Part shown: one piece after another, positions 48,123-58,011 of the stretch
Position numbering within the stretch: the stretch's first letter is position 1
Layout: each line of letters starts with the position of its first letter
Program-made: the position numbers and the translations under genes
Assembly (NCBI GenBank): GCA_022041995.1
Contig: CP074381.1
Coordinates: 1,674,001-1,738,000 of the forward strand
Reading direction: 5' to 3'
Length of the DNA: 64,000 bases
Source of the DNA: Cupriavidus necator
GTDB lineage: Bacteria > Pseudomonadota > Gammaproteobacteria > Burkholderiales > Burkholderiaceae
Notes under the pieces: model-generated
The model's database searches: none
What the model was told of the DNA's origin: nothing
What the model saw: only the letters and a program-made list of their open reading frames with translations

Positions 48123-48683
48123 TCATGCGGAGATTGGTATCGCGGAATCTCCTGCGAGCAGTAGCTGTGGCAACTGCGTGAAAGACCAGCCGCCGGGCGT
48201 TCGATCGAATATCCATACCATGTCATACCGGTCATCCGGCCATTGCGCAGGTACCGCGGGAGCATCGGGAAGACATCCCACGAGAGAGGGCAGAACCTTA
48301 TGCTCCCAGGCGATCAAAACGACGCCCGGCTGTGCCAGCACCTCCGCCATCAGAGCCTCACGATCGTCCTTCAAATGGCTGTCGACGTAGTGGACCTGCG
48401 AGGTTGCCTTCAGCAGGGCAACCAATGGTGCAACGGTCTGCATGGATCTCTTGCTCTCGCTGCCTGGACCGCTCCCGGCCGCGAACACTGCAGCAGGCTT
48501 GCGTTGCGCCGACGAGGCTCCATCATCCGGACAAAAGAACCGGGCCAACGCACCCGCGCGCTGCCACCCGCGGACGGTCAGGCTCTCCGGGTCCGCCGCG
48601 CCGTTGGCTTCGATCCCGGCACCCGCACCATCACCAACCGGCTTTTCCGCGTGCCTGATAATCATGATCCGGTCGGGTGTCAT
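48123..48683 (-). CDS. Histidine phosphatase superfamily protein
   Basis: A 186-residue protein with the N-terminal RHG-type motif as IMIIRHAEKPVGDG, a second catalytic arginine region near LTVRGWQRAGALARFF, and the late histidine in VVLIAWEHKVLPSLV. No signal peptide was seen. The substrate is unknown. The frame is intact and the size is normal for short phosphatases of this group. Confidence 0.78.
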   Translation of the reverse strand: MTPDRIMIIRHAEKPVGDGAGAGIEANGAADPESLTVRGWQRAGALARFFCPDDGASSAQRKPAAVFAAGSGPGSESKRSMQTVAPLVALLKATSQVHYVDSHLKDDREALMAEVLAQPGVVLIAWEHKVLPSLVGCLPDAPAVPAQWPDDRYDMVWIFDRTPGGWSFTQLPQLLLAGDSAIPISA

Positions 48684-48766
48684 ACCTCACTCCCATGGCG
48701 GTGCGACGCGCTGCAATGTCCGCCGCATCTTTTTTTCATCGGTTTCACGCATTGCCTCCGGCGGAA

Positions 48767-49205
48767 TCACCCCAGCTCCAGCCAAAGTGGCTGATGATCG
48801 GACGAGCGGCTGGTCAAATCCACCTCGCAGCCAACGATGCGTGGCCTCAGGTCCTCTGTCACGAAAACAAAATCGACCGTGGCAGCGCGCGGGGCGTTCC
48901 CGTGCGCACACGCCCACGCGTCGACAAACGACGGCGCGTTCGCAATCGGCTCCAGCATCCTGCAATAGGAGCCGATTGCATCGATCACAACGGCGTCTGG
49001 CAGCAGGCGGGCCAGTTCGGCAAACTGGTCGGGTGACGGGCCTCCTGCCAGTCCACCGGCCCCTTCGCTTTCATGAAATCCCGGGTGATTTCCTGTACGC
49101 ACAGGACGTCGAACACAGTGATTTTGCCTCGCGCACGATACGGGCGAGATCGACCCGGCCATCCACGCCACGTCCCCACTGGATGTTCCAATCAACGAGT
49201 CGCAT
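48767..49205 (-). pseudogene. Endonuclease/exonuclease/phosphatase protein, frameshifted and internally deleted
   Basis: ATG at 49205 (AAGGAGAG upstream) starts MRLVDWNIQWGRGVDGRVD, a typical EEP opening. The text then changes frame twice (TVFDVLCVQEITRDF; QFAELARLLPDAVVIDAIG) and ends with TVDFVFVTEDLRPRIVG and SRSSDHQPLWLELG, the catalytic SDHQP motif. The central region of some 80-100 residues is missing compared with the usual length near 250. Confidence 0.65.
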
Positions 49206-49250
49206 GACGCTCTCCTTCGACAGCCGTACAGGCGGTCTACCTGTTCTCCT

Positions 49251-50789
49251 TCACCGGGGCGACCCTGGGCGCGATGTACTCTGGAACTGCTTCCACAGCT
49301 TCCGTTGATTGTCACGATCGTCGGAGACGCGTGCTGCCAGGAAGCCGCGCGCGTAGCTCGCACCATCGGAGGCCTTGCGATGGTGCTGCTGCAAATGCCC
49401 TAGCAGGCCGTCGGCCACCGCCATGTCGTTGCCCCATCCCAGGTCATCCTGCAGCTTTGCCAGCACGCGCCGATACGGCTTCAGATTCCTTGATCTGAAG
49501 AGATCAGCGAAGAATTCGGCCGCGTAGCGCAGTTTCTTGGCGGCGATCCGGGCCCGGTGACGGTGAGGCGCATCGAGCTTGTGCAGGCCCCGTCCACGGC
49601 GGACCAGCGTACGATGACGTTTGCGCAAGACGCGATCCGCAAGGACGCCCACACGTTGCTCAAGCAACTTGCACGTATCCTCGGACGTATCGCGCCATGG
49701 CGTCGTCGTGATCCAGTGATCGAGCGCAAGCGCCACGCGTGCATAACGCGGCGACTGTACCGCGGCTGTTGCCTTCGCCTGGCGGGCCTTCGCAATCTCT
49801 GCCGCCGCTGCCTTGGTTTCCGCCATCGAGTTGTGCTTGTCGTCGCCTGCGTCAACTTGCGAGAGTGTGGAGTGGGCCAGCACATACCAGTCCCGGGACT
49901 CACCTAGTTCGTCGGCGATCCACGTCACCTCATCGGCGAGGGCATCCGGCAGGGTGACCACATTGTCGAACATATCGAGCGCGGACCGGAAGCGGCGCAG
50001 TCCAACCCGCATCTGATGTACGCCATCGGGCGAATGTCCGGTGGCTACCAGCGGTGCATTAGCACGTACTTGGTCCAGGCAGTTGTGCAATATCTTGCAG
50101 AGGGCCTCTTCCACGGTGTCCTTCTTCCTCAGCGCGATGGGCTGGGCTCTGACCGCCGAGCGGTTTGCGGATCCGAGCAAGTCGTAGCCGCGATCGCTTT
50201 TGCTCTGCATGCTCAGGCTCATCGGTATCTTGTCGATAAGGCGGAGTCCGATTTCGCCAAGGCGGCGCGGATCGCCATACTTGAGTTCTAATTCAAGCTC
50301 GGAGAAGGAGCGGGCCTGCTCTGCGGCCGTGATTTTCCCAGTATCCAGTGCGAGTTCGATCTGCTCGCCGCTCGCCAGCTTCAGCGTCCACAATTTGCGT
50401 GTGACCGTGCTTCGGAAAATCGGGGCCAGTTGATCAGACAGTGAGCCGTCCTTGAGGACTTGAAAAAGCGCCGAAGACTTTGGCACAGCGGCGCGCAAGG
50501 CATCGAGATCGGGCTTCGCCTCTTTCAGTGCGGACTCGTACTCTTCGCGTTCGAAGACCCCACCGTGCTGCTCGCCGGACGACTTCAAGGTCTGCACGAT
50601 CTGGTCGCCATTCCGCCGGACACGCAACGCTGCGCTGTTTCGCCGCAGGAAAAAGTCCGGAGTATCGAAGTATTCGCTTTCCAGAGCCTGCTCCTTTGGC
50701 GAATCAAATTCCACATTCAGAAGCATTGGCAATTCGCGCAGGGTGACATCCTGATCTGCCGCCAGTTCAAACTTAAGTTCCTTCTCCAT
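49251..50789 (-). CDS. CYTH-CHAD protein (triphosphatase/polyphosphate-associated)
   Basis: A 512-residue two-domain protein. The CYTH triphosphate tunnel domain occupies residues 1-200 (MEKELKFELAAD with the ExExK-like motif; ALRVRRNGDQIVQTLKS; FSELELELKYG). The CHAD domain occupies about residues 220-490, with conserved histidines and basic residues (GVHQMRVGLRRFRSALDMF; RARIAAKKLRYAAEFFADLF). CYTH domains hydrolyse inorganic triphosphate and CHAD domains bind polyphosphate granules. The frame is intact. Confidence 0.9.
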   Translation of the reverse strand: MEKELKFELAADQDVTLRELPMLLNVEFDSPKEQALESEYFDTPDFFLRRNSAALRVRRNGDQIVQTLKSSGEQHGGVFEREEYESALKEAKPDLDALRAAVPKSSALFQVLKDGSLSDQLAPIFRSTVTRKLWTLKLASGEQIELALDTGKITAAEQARSFSELELELKYGDPRRLGEIGLRLIDKIPMSLSMQSKSDRGYDLLGSANRSAVRAQPIALRKKDTVEEALCKILHNCLDQVRANAPLVATGHSPDGVHQMRVGLRRFRSALDMFDNVVTLPDALADEVTWIADELGESRDWYVLAHSTLSQVDAGDDKHNSMAETKAAAAEIAKARQAKATAAVQSPRYARVALALDHWITTTPWRDTSEDTCKLLEQRVGVLADRVLRKRHRTLVRRGRGLHKLDAPHRHRARIAAKKLRYAAEFFADLFRSRNLKPYRRVLAKLQDDLGWGNDMAVADGLLGHLQQHHRKASDGASYARGFLAARVSDDRDNQRKLWKQFQSTSRPGSPR

Positions 50790-51269
50790 GATGGTGCTCC
50801 TTCCCTGAGGACAGTAGGCGCAGCTTATCGCCTGGGCTTCGTCCAGTTCCTACATCGGGTGGCCGGATTTACGCATGCTGCCTGCGCAACCCGGTTCCTC
50901 GGCATGTGGCGGGTGCGATAGTCGTGGAGAGGCAAGAGACGTGCCGTCGCCGGGGAAGGTAGCAGGCCGGTGTCTCTTCCGCTCTTTCGCATTGTCTGAT
51001 GAGCGGCTCCGCTGCCAGGCGCCCCCTGAGCGCCTTGAACGGGCATGGGCCTGTCTCTCGGCGGCATCGGCTTCGCGCGCCTTCCACTTCCTTTGCGCTC
51101 GGCTCGCTCTGCGTAAACGTAGCCCGGTAGCGGCCGGTCACCGCGGTATGCCGGTGTCTGGCCGCCTTCATCCAAGCCCGAGATGGAGTCCTATGGTAAG
51201 GTTGGCACGATCAGTTCAAGGACTTCGATAGGTGATCCATGGGCCGCACCTTTGTGGTGGGGATGCAGC
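50790..51269. other. Gap without recognised gene
   Basis: About 480 bases. A minus-strand frame of about 116 codons (to about 50825) is open, but it is rich in Arg, Pro and Gly, has no clear ribosome site and matches no family I know. I do not call it a gene. Confidence 0.35.
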
Positions 51270-51701
51270 GTGAGTGATGCGAAGCAAGAAGCGCAGCGCA
51301 CGCTGCGGTCTGAGAGAGTTTCAATCAGCAGGGCTTTGCGCTTGAGCGTGCCGCCAGAGGCCAGGCCCGCTCCGGTCAACAGGAAAGACTGGCTGCGGCA
51401 GAGGAAAGAGCAATTGCAGACTGCCCGTGCCGCTGCCAAGCAAAAGCGCGATCGACTAAGAGCCGAAGTCATGTCGGCCGCGCAAGATGTTGCCCGAGAA
51501 GAACGCAAGGCTGCGCGGCTAGAATCTGAACGCCTGAAGACCGAAGCCAAGACCGCGCAGGCCTACGCGCGAGAGGACGCACGCGCCGCCGCCAAGTTCG
51601 AGCACGACCAACCAAGCCGCTCGGCGTCCAAGCGAAAGACGCTTGCTAATGGGAAACGCAAGCTGGTCTCTTTCGCTGATCTGCTGCGGATGCGTGAGTG
51701 A
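51270..51701 (+). CDS. Hypothetical basic coiled-coil protein
   Basis: A 143-residue protein from GTG at 51270 (an upstream ATG at 51183 is possible). It is dominated by Ala, Lys, Arg and Glu with a long predicted helix (QTARAAAKQKRDRLRAEVMS; AREERKAARLESERLKTEAK). No family was recognised. The composition suggests a nucleic-acid-associated or structural coiled coil, but a spurious frame cannot be excluded. Confidence 0.4.
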   Translation: MSDAKQEAQRTLRSERVSISRALRLSVPPEARPAPVNRKDWLRQRKEQLQTARAAAKQKRDRLRAEVMSAAQDVAREERKAARLESERLKTEAKTAQAYAREDARAAAKFEHDQPSRSASKRKTLANGKRKLVSFADLLRMRE

Positions 51702-52221
51702 TCTGGCAGAGGTTCGACAGGGCGGACTGCCGATCGATTTCGTGGAATGCGCGTCGATCTCGTATTCCGATTCAACGCGTTGTAGGACAAGCGGCTGAAC
51801 TCGCGGCGGACCATGTCGTGGAGCCTGCATTGTCAGCGTTCGTACCGGTCGTTGAGGTGAGTAGAGGCAGGCGCTCCAGCGCCTCCGCCGATTCCGGGAT
51901 GCGGGTCACGGCGCTAACCAAGCCTTTGACCCCGAAGCCGACCTCTCGATAAGAGGGCTTCCCCCATTGGCAGTGCAAGTCATGCTTACAAGGGTGCGAA
52001 TAATTGCCGGTTCCGCCGTTGCTTGGCATGACGCTCCCGGCAGGTGCTTTCCGGCGTTCCACAGACGGTCGCCATTTGCTCTCGACGTTGTGCGTGCTTT
52101 GCGGGCTTTTTCAGGTCAGGCCCCGCGCTGCGTATGAGGCATGCACAGCAGCATGGCCCAGCGCCGTGAGCCTGGCGCGGAACTTGCAAAACCAGTCAGA
52201 AAATCGACTGCGGATGCGGAC
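51702..52221. other. Gap without recognised gene
   Basis: About 520 bases upstream of the DUF421 gene. Short frames on both strands lack ribosome sites or family resemblance, and no repeat or RNA gene was seen. Confidence 0.35.
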
Positions 52222-52824
52222 ATGGACAGCGTGGAAGTGATCGTCGATGTGATGCGCCAGCTGGTGGGCGAAGGTGACAACCTGGCGTGGTGGCAAGGCG
52301 CCGTGCGTGCCGCCATCATCTTCGTCGGCACTTGGGCGATGCTGCGGTTGGCCGGCAGGCGGGCCTTCGCGCAAAAGACATCGTTCGACCTGTGCATCAT
52401 ATTGCTGCTGGGCGCGGTGTTGTCGCGCGCCGTGGTCGGGGCCACTTCATTCGCGGTGGCGTTTTCCGCTGCGCTGGCACTGGTGCTTCTGCACCGAGTG
52501 GTGGGCTGGCTGTCCAGCCGTTCTCCGGCATTCGACCGCGCCACTGGCGGCCACGCGCTGGACCTGCTGCGCGAGGGGGAACTGGACCGGGAGCGCGTGA
52601 TCCACGCAATGCTGACCGAGGAAGATCTCAAGGCCAACCTGCGTGCGACACTTCAGACCGACAGCTTCGACGACCTCAGCCGGGTGGTGCTTGAGCGCGA
52701 CGGCAAGGTGACGTTCGTGAAGGGACGCGGCGGCGGTCGCGTACCGGCTGCATTGGCCACGCATGCTGTCTCGCGCCGCAACGGAGTGCCCGTCCACGCG
52801 TCGGGGCGCAGCGATGACGCTTAG
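52222..52824 (+). CDS. DUF421 (YetF-like) membrane protein
   Basis: A 200-residue protein with about three N-terminal membrane helices (AAIIFVGTWAMLRLAGRRAF; LCIILLLGAVLSRAVVGATS). They are followed by the soluble DUF421 domain with LLREGELDRERVIHAMLTEE and DLSRVVLERDGKVTFVKG. The start at 52222 (MDSVEVIVDVMRQL) matches the family; the frame is open further upstream. The molecular role of DUF421 proteins is unclear. Confidence 0.8.
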   Translation: MDSVEVIVDVMRQLVGEGDNLAWWQGAVRAAIIFVGTWAMLRLAGRRAFAQKTSFDLCIILLLGAVLSRAVVGATSFAVAFSAALALVLLHRVVGWLSSRSPAFDRATGGHALDLLREGELDRERVIHAMLTEEDLKANLRATLQTDSFDDLSRVVLERDGKVTFVKGRGGGRVPAALATHAVSRRNGVPVHASGRSDDA

Positions 52825-53041
52825 GGAAAACGGCAGCGACAATGCCAGCATTGCGCGCTATTTGCTGCGCCACAATTTGCATGTGGTCACGGCGGAATCA
52901 GGCGCAGCGCGGGCAAGACCACTGCGGCCCGCGCGCATAAATCGCCGGAAGGCCGGGACGGCGCGCTGGCAATCCTGAGGTCCTGGGCCAGACTGCAATG
53001 AAGCACTACGCAACATACCAGCCCCAGAAAGAGACCCAGCC

Positions 53042-54096
53042 TTGGATAGTGCCCTCCCGACTAATGGTGCTGACAAAGCGCTGCGTACGGTATTGCGCGA
53101 GGCCGGCTTGCGTTATGTCGATGACAGCATGCCGGGCATCGGGCGCCGCCGCCAGGGCGACGGCTTTGCCTACATCGACGCCAACGGCAAACGCGTGCAC
53201 GATGCCGCCACGCTGGCACGCATCGCTGCGCTGGCGATTCCTCCTGCCTACGAGGAAGTGTGGATCTGCGCGAACCCTGCGGGGCACCTGCAGGCGACCG
53301 GGCGTGATGCGCGGGGCCGCAAGCAGTATGTCTACCACGCTGATTGGGGCGCGCTGCGCGATTCGGACAAATACGCGCGGTTGCCGGCCTTCGGCAGCGT
53401 ATTGCCCCGCTTGCGGGCGCGCGTCGCGCGCGACCTGCGCCGCAACGGCATGCCGCGCGAAAAAGTGGTCGCGGCGGTGGTGCAACTGCTCGACGCCACG
53501 CTTGTGCGCGTGGGCAGTCCGCAATATGCGAGGCAGAACCGCACCTACGGCCTCACCACGCTGCGCCGCCGGCATGTCACCGTGCGCGGCAGCCGGCTGC
53601 GGTTCCAGTTCACTGGCAAGAGCGGCATTACCCACGACGTATCGGTCAACGATCCGCGTCTGGCCCGCATCGTGCGCAATTGCGCCGACCTGCCAGGCCA
53701 GCGCCTGTTCAAGTATCGCGACAGCGACGGCGAGATCCGCGAGGTCGGATCCGCCGACGTCAACGCCTACCTGCAGCAGGCGACCGGCGGCGACTTCACT
53801 GCCAGGACTTCCGCACGTGGGCGGGCAGCGTGCACGCGCTCGCGCTGCTGCGCGCGGCCGGGGCGGACGGCGAAGCAGCGCGCAGGAAGTGCGTGGCCGA
53901 GGTCATCAAGTCAGTGGCCCAGCGCCTGCGCAACACCGTGGCAGTGTGCCGCAAATGCTATGTCCATCCGGCGGTGATCGAGGCCTTCATCGACGACGGA
54001 TTGCAGGACTGCGAGCGCGTCGCCATCGTCAGCCGCCTGCGTGCCGACGAAGCACGGCTCTTGAAGCTGCTTTCACAAGGGGCCAGGACTGCATAG
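53042..54096 (+). CDS. DNA topoisomerase IB, one-base loss
   Basis: Poxvirus-like type IB topoisomerase of bacteria, which nicks and reseals one DNA strand through a tyrosine. The N-terminal domain has SMPGIGRRRQGDGFAYID and IPPAYEEVWICANPAGHLQA. The catalytic core has RRRHVTVRGSRLRFQFTGKS. The frame fails at about 53804 in GGDFTA; one added A gives KDFRTWAGSVHALALLRAAG. The active-site tyrosine lies in VCRKCYVHPAVIEAF. Repaired length is about 351 residues. TTG at 53042 is the likely start. It usually belongs to non-essential, stress-linked loci. Confidence 0.87.
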
Positions 54097-54165
54097 GACG
54101 TCCCGCGGTGCTACCCTGTCGTCGTGTCCTACTGGGCTGCCCTTGCGCCTGAGCGGCGCACGATC

Positions 54166-55679
54166 TCAGCCCATTTCTTGGGCGGCGGGACTTGTATCCT
54201 GGAGCAGGGCCGCGGGCCAGTCTTCCCATTGAAGCGGGCGCGGGTTGTCATCGGACAACGACTTCCCATGCAAGTCCAGCGGCACCGGCTGGGTCAGCGT
54301 CTCGGGGCGCAGGATGCGGTCGAGTTCCTCTTTAGACAGCAAGCCCTTGCGCAAGACGATTTCATAGACGCTGCCGCCGGTGGCGTGCGCTTCCTGCGCA
54401 ACGGCGGTCGCGTTCGCATAGCCGATGTAGGGTTGAGCGCCGTCACGACGCCGATCGAGTTCTCGACCGTGGCGCGCAGCCGGTCGGCATTCGCGGTGAT
54501 GCCTTTGACGCAGCGCTCGGAGAGCGTCAGGCAGCCGTTGCGCAGATGGCTGACGCTCTTGAACAGACTGTGCGCGATGATCGGCTCGAACGCATTGAGC
54601 TGGAGCTGGCCGGCCTCGGCCGCAAAGCTGACGGTGATGTCATTGCCGATGACTTCGAAGGCGATCTGATTCACGACTTCGGGGATCACCGGATTCACCT
54701 TGCCGGGCATGATGCTGGAGCCGGCCTGCATCGGCGGCAGGTTGATCTCGCTCAGGCCAGCGCGCGGGCCGCTGGACAACAGCCTCAGGTCGTTACATGT
54801 CTTCGATAACTTCACGGCAACGCGCTTCAACACGCCGGAGAGTTGCACGAAGGAGCCGCAGTCCTGCGTGGCCTCGATCAGATTGGGTGCGGTCTCCAGC
54901 GGGATGCCGGTGATCTCGCGCAGGCGCCGCAGCACCACGGGCGCATACGATGGATGCGCGGTGATGCCGGTGCCGATCGCGGTGGCCCCAAGGTTGATCT
55001 CGCAGATCAGCATCGCGGCTTCGCGCAGGCGCGCCTCGTCCTCTCCGAGCATCACGGCGTAGGTGCTGAATTCCTGGCCGAGCGTCATCGGCACGGCGTC
55101 CTGCAGCTGAGTGCGGCCCATCTTGATAATGTGAGCGAACTCGTTGGCCTTCGCCTCGAAGGCCCGTCGCAGCACCGCCATGGCATCCACGAGACCGACG
55201 ATGCCGAACCACGTAGCGACCTTCAGCGCGCTCGGGTAGACGTCGTTGGTGCTTTGGCCGATGTTGACGTGCTCGTTCGGGTGCAGGTGCTGGTACTCGC
55301 CCTTCTGATGGCCGAGCAGTTCGAGCGCGCGGTTGGCGATCACCTCATTGGCGTTCATGTTGGTCGAGGTGCCGGCGCCGCCCTGAATGACATCGACGAC
55401 GAACTGGTCGTGCAGCTTCCCGGCAATCAACTCCTGGCAGGCGCCGACGATTGCGTCGCAGCGCGCCTTGTCGAGCAGGCCTAGCTCATGATTGGCCTGC
55501 GCCGCGGCCTGCTTGATCGCAGCCAGCGCCTTGATCAGCTCTGGGTAGATGGAGATCGGGGTGCCTGTGATAGGGAAATTCTCGACGGCGCGCAACGTAT
55601 GCACGCCATAGTAGGCCTGGACAGGGACTTCACGGTCACCCAGGAGGTCATGTTCGGTTCTGAAGAGTCCGGCAGTCAT
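54166..55679 (-). CDS. aspA: Aspartate ammonia-lyase, one-base loss, extended C-terminus
   Basis: Aspartase converts aspartate to fumarate and ammonia. From ATG at 55679 (GAGGAGCG upstream), family motifs are QGGAGTSTNMNANEVIANRA, MGRTQLQDAVPMTLGQEF and the signature GSSIMPGKVNPVIPEVVNQ. The frame is lost at 54430-54432 after VVTALNP. One added base gives YIGYANATAVAQEAHATGGS and then IVLRKGLLSKEELDRILRPE. The repaired protein has about 504 residues, some 30 more than usual, because a tail after ILRPETLTQP runs on to QDTSPAAQEMG. Confidence 0.9.
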
Positions 55680-55799
55680 GGTTACGCTCCTCGCGTAAAT
55701 TGGTTTTAGCACTGCGGCCGAAGTCTAGGGAATCGGCCGTGCCCGTGGCACGTTCGATGCCAAGATTTCATGGAATGTCGCGGCGCAGCGCATGGTTAT

Positions 55800-56045
55800 G
55801 CAGAAATCGCATAAACGGATCGATTCTGCCGGTCGCCTGCGCATGTTGGCCTGCCAGACTCGCTTGATCTCGGGACCCAGCAACTTATCGCGTTTGGATC
55901 GTAGCGCCGCGATGGATCGCGAAGCCGCGCGGCGTGGCGCCGATAGCCCGACGGCGTTGCAGAGCGGCTCGACCCCGAAGACGGCGCAGTCCTGATCGGC
56001 AAGAGCCTTGAGGACTTCAGGCGGTGGGGGGGCAGTTTCAACGCC
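55800..56045 (-). mobile_element. IS3-family transposase OrfB remnant
   Basis: Across two frames of the minus strand the text reads CAVFGVEPLCNAVGLSAP, then PSGYRRHAARLRDPSRR, then SKRDKLLGPEIKRVWQANMR. This is the N-terminal pattern of IS3-type OrfB transposases before the DDE catalytic domain. No catalytic residues or terminal inverted repeats were found. It lies between aspA and the Lrp gene. Confidence 0.6.
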
Positions 56046-56067
56046 GTTGGCGTTCCAAGCTATCGGC

Positions 56068-56534
56068 TCACTTCACCAAGTCCAGCAGCGACCCGTTTTG
56101 CTTCAGTGTCGCCAGCACGATATGTGAATTGATCGACATGACGCCGGCGCCTTGTGCAGCCGGTTGATGACGAAGTCGGAATAGTGCTCAAGGTTCCGCG
56201 CCCGTACGGTCAGCACATAGTTGGAGGGGCCGGTCACCACGCGCGCGGTCACCACCTCGGGCCAGTCGTTCAGCGACTGTGCGAAGCTCTCGTGCCAGCG
56301 CTCGACATCGGTGCGCATCGATACCTGCACCAGCGCCTCGAATTCCACGCCGAGCGCCTTGGGGACAACTTCGCAGCGATAGCCGGCGATGATGCCGCCT
56401 TCTTCCAGCAGCCTGACCCGGCGGAAACACGCCGAGGCGGACAGGTTCACCGCCTCGGCCAGCTCATGGTTGGTTATCTTGCCGTCCTTCACCAGGTGAT
56501 CCAGGATACGCACATCGATCAGGTCAAGCTGCAT
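56068..56534 (-). CDS. Lrp/AsnC-family regulator, one-base loss near the end
   Basis: Small leucine-responsive-type regulator. The HTH lies in residues 5-50 (RILDHLVKDGKITNHELAEA; SASACFRRVRLLEEGG) and is followed by the ligand-binding RAM domain (VTARVVTGPSNYVLTVRARN). Near 56144 the frame shifts after INRLHKAP. One added base gives GVMSINSHIVLATLKQNG, the family C-terminus, for about 155 residues. It is divergent from the aromatic aminotransferase operon and probably controls it. Confidence 0.87.
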
Positions 56535-56720
56535 GTTGAAAATTTCACCAGGAATCTAGACTTCGCAGAAATATTTGCAGCGCAAATTGCAGCTTTATAG
56601 CAATAAATCGAAGCAATTTCAACGGTCTCTTCGATAATATTTGTGCCTCGAAACACGGGCGTGCAAGGCATGGAAACCGCACCGCCCGCTGACCTGATCA
56701 TTCCCTGCACAAGAGGCCCG

Positions 56721-57923
56721 ATGTTTGCGCATGTTCCTGTCTATCCTGGTGATCCGATCCTGTCGCTGCTGGAAGCATTCCAGGCCGACTCCCGTGCTAC
56801 GCGGGCCAACCTGAGCATCGGGCTCTATTACGACGACGACAACAGCATCCCGGTGCTCGCCAGCGTGCGCGAAGCCGCGGCCACGGTGGCCGGTCAGTCC
56901 GCGCCGCATACCTACCTGCCGATGGAAGGCATGCCGCAATACCGGCAGGCGCTGCAGCGCGTGGTGTTCGGCGCGGACAGCGTGGCGCTGCGCGAGAACC
57001 GCGTGGCAACGATCCAGTCGGTGGGCGGTTCGGGGCGCTGCGCATCGGCGCGGAGTTCCTGAAGGCCTACTTTCCCGGTAGCGAGGTCTGGGTCAGCGAC
57101 CCGACCTGGGACAACCATGAAGTGCTATTCGCCGGCGCCGGCCTTGCGGTTCATGCCTACCCGCACTACGACCCGCAGACCAACGGCTTGCGCTTCGGCG
57201 ACATGCTGGCGACCATCGATGCGCTGCCCGCGCGCAGTGTCGTGCTGCTGCAGCCCTGCTGCCACAACCCGACCGGCATCGACCTGAGCCGCGACCAGTG
57301 GCGGCAGCTGATCGCGGCGCTGCAACGGCGTGAACTGATTCCGTTTGTCGACATGGCTTACCAGGGCTTCGGCGACGGACTGGACAAGGACGCGTGGGCG
57401 ATCCGCGCGATGGTCGATGCCGGCTGTCGTTTATCGCCAGCAATTCCTTCTCGAAGAATTTCTCGCTGTATGGCGAGCGTTGCGGCGGTCTGTCCTTTGT
57501 CGCCGCCGATGCCGCACAGGCGGCCCTGGTGCTGGGCCAGTTGAAGGCGACCGTGCGCCGCATCTATTCCAGCCCGCCGCTGCATGGCGCCCGGCTGGTG
57601 TCGACCGTCCTCAATACGCCGCACCTGACGGCGCTGTGGGAGGAAGAAGTCGCCAGCATGCGCAAGCGTATCGCGCGGATGCGCGCCTCGCTGCGGCAGT
57701 CGCTGGAAGCGCTCGTGCCGGCCTGTCAGCTGAGTACCTGACGATGCAGCGCGGCATGTTCAGCTACACCGGCCTGCGTGCCGAGGAAGTCGACCTGCTG
57801 CGTGAAAAGTACGGCGTCTACCTGCTGCGCTCTGGCCGCATGTGCGTGGCCGGGCTGAACGACGGCAATCTGGAGCACGTGGCTCAGTCGATGGCAACGG
57901 TATTGCGCGTGCGCGCGCAGTAA
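56721..57923 (+). CDS. tyrB: Aromatic/aspartate aminotransferase (TyrB type), three one-base losses
   Basis: PLP aminotransferase of subgroup I-alpha. [20 protein letters not shown] at 56721 is the standard start. The text loses one base at 57032-57035 ([12 protein letters not shown] expected), one T at 57430-57432 ([19 protein letters not shown] expected, containing the PLP lysine) and one at about 57720 (before [17 protein letters not shown]). With these the protein has 401 residues, the family length. [19 protein letters not shown] is intact. It precedes ridA, a porin and an amino-acid permease. Confidence 0.88.
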
Positions 57924-58011
57924 GCCGTCCGATCGCGGCCCCTGCCTACGGGGCCATCCGCTCCCGCCACCATCCGGCGGTGCCCGACACAAGATCAGGA
58001 TCCGAGACAAA

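Noticed and set aside
53042-54152. Alternative plus-strand frame of about 380 codons over topoisomerase IB
   Set aside because: It is rich in Ser, Arg, Cys and Thr without motifs; the topoisomerase frame holds the catalytic tyrosine motif.
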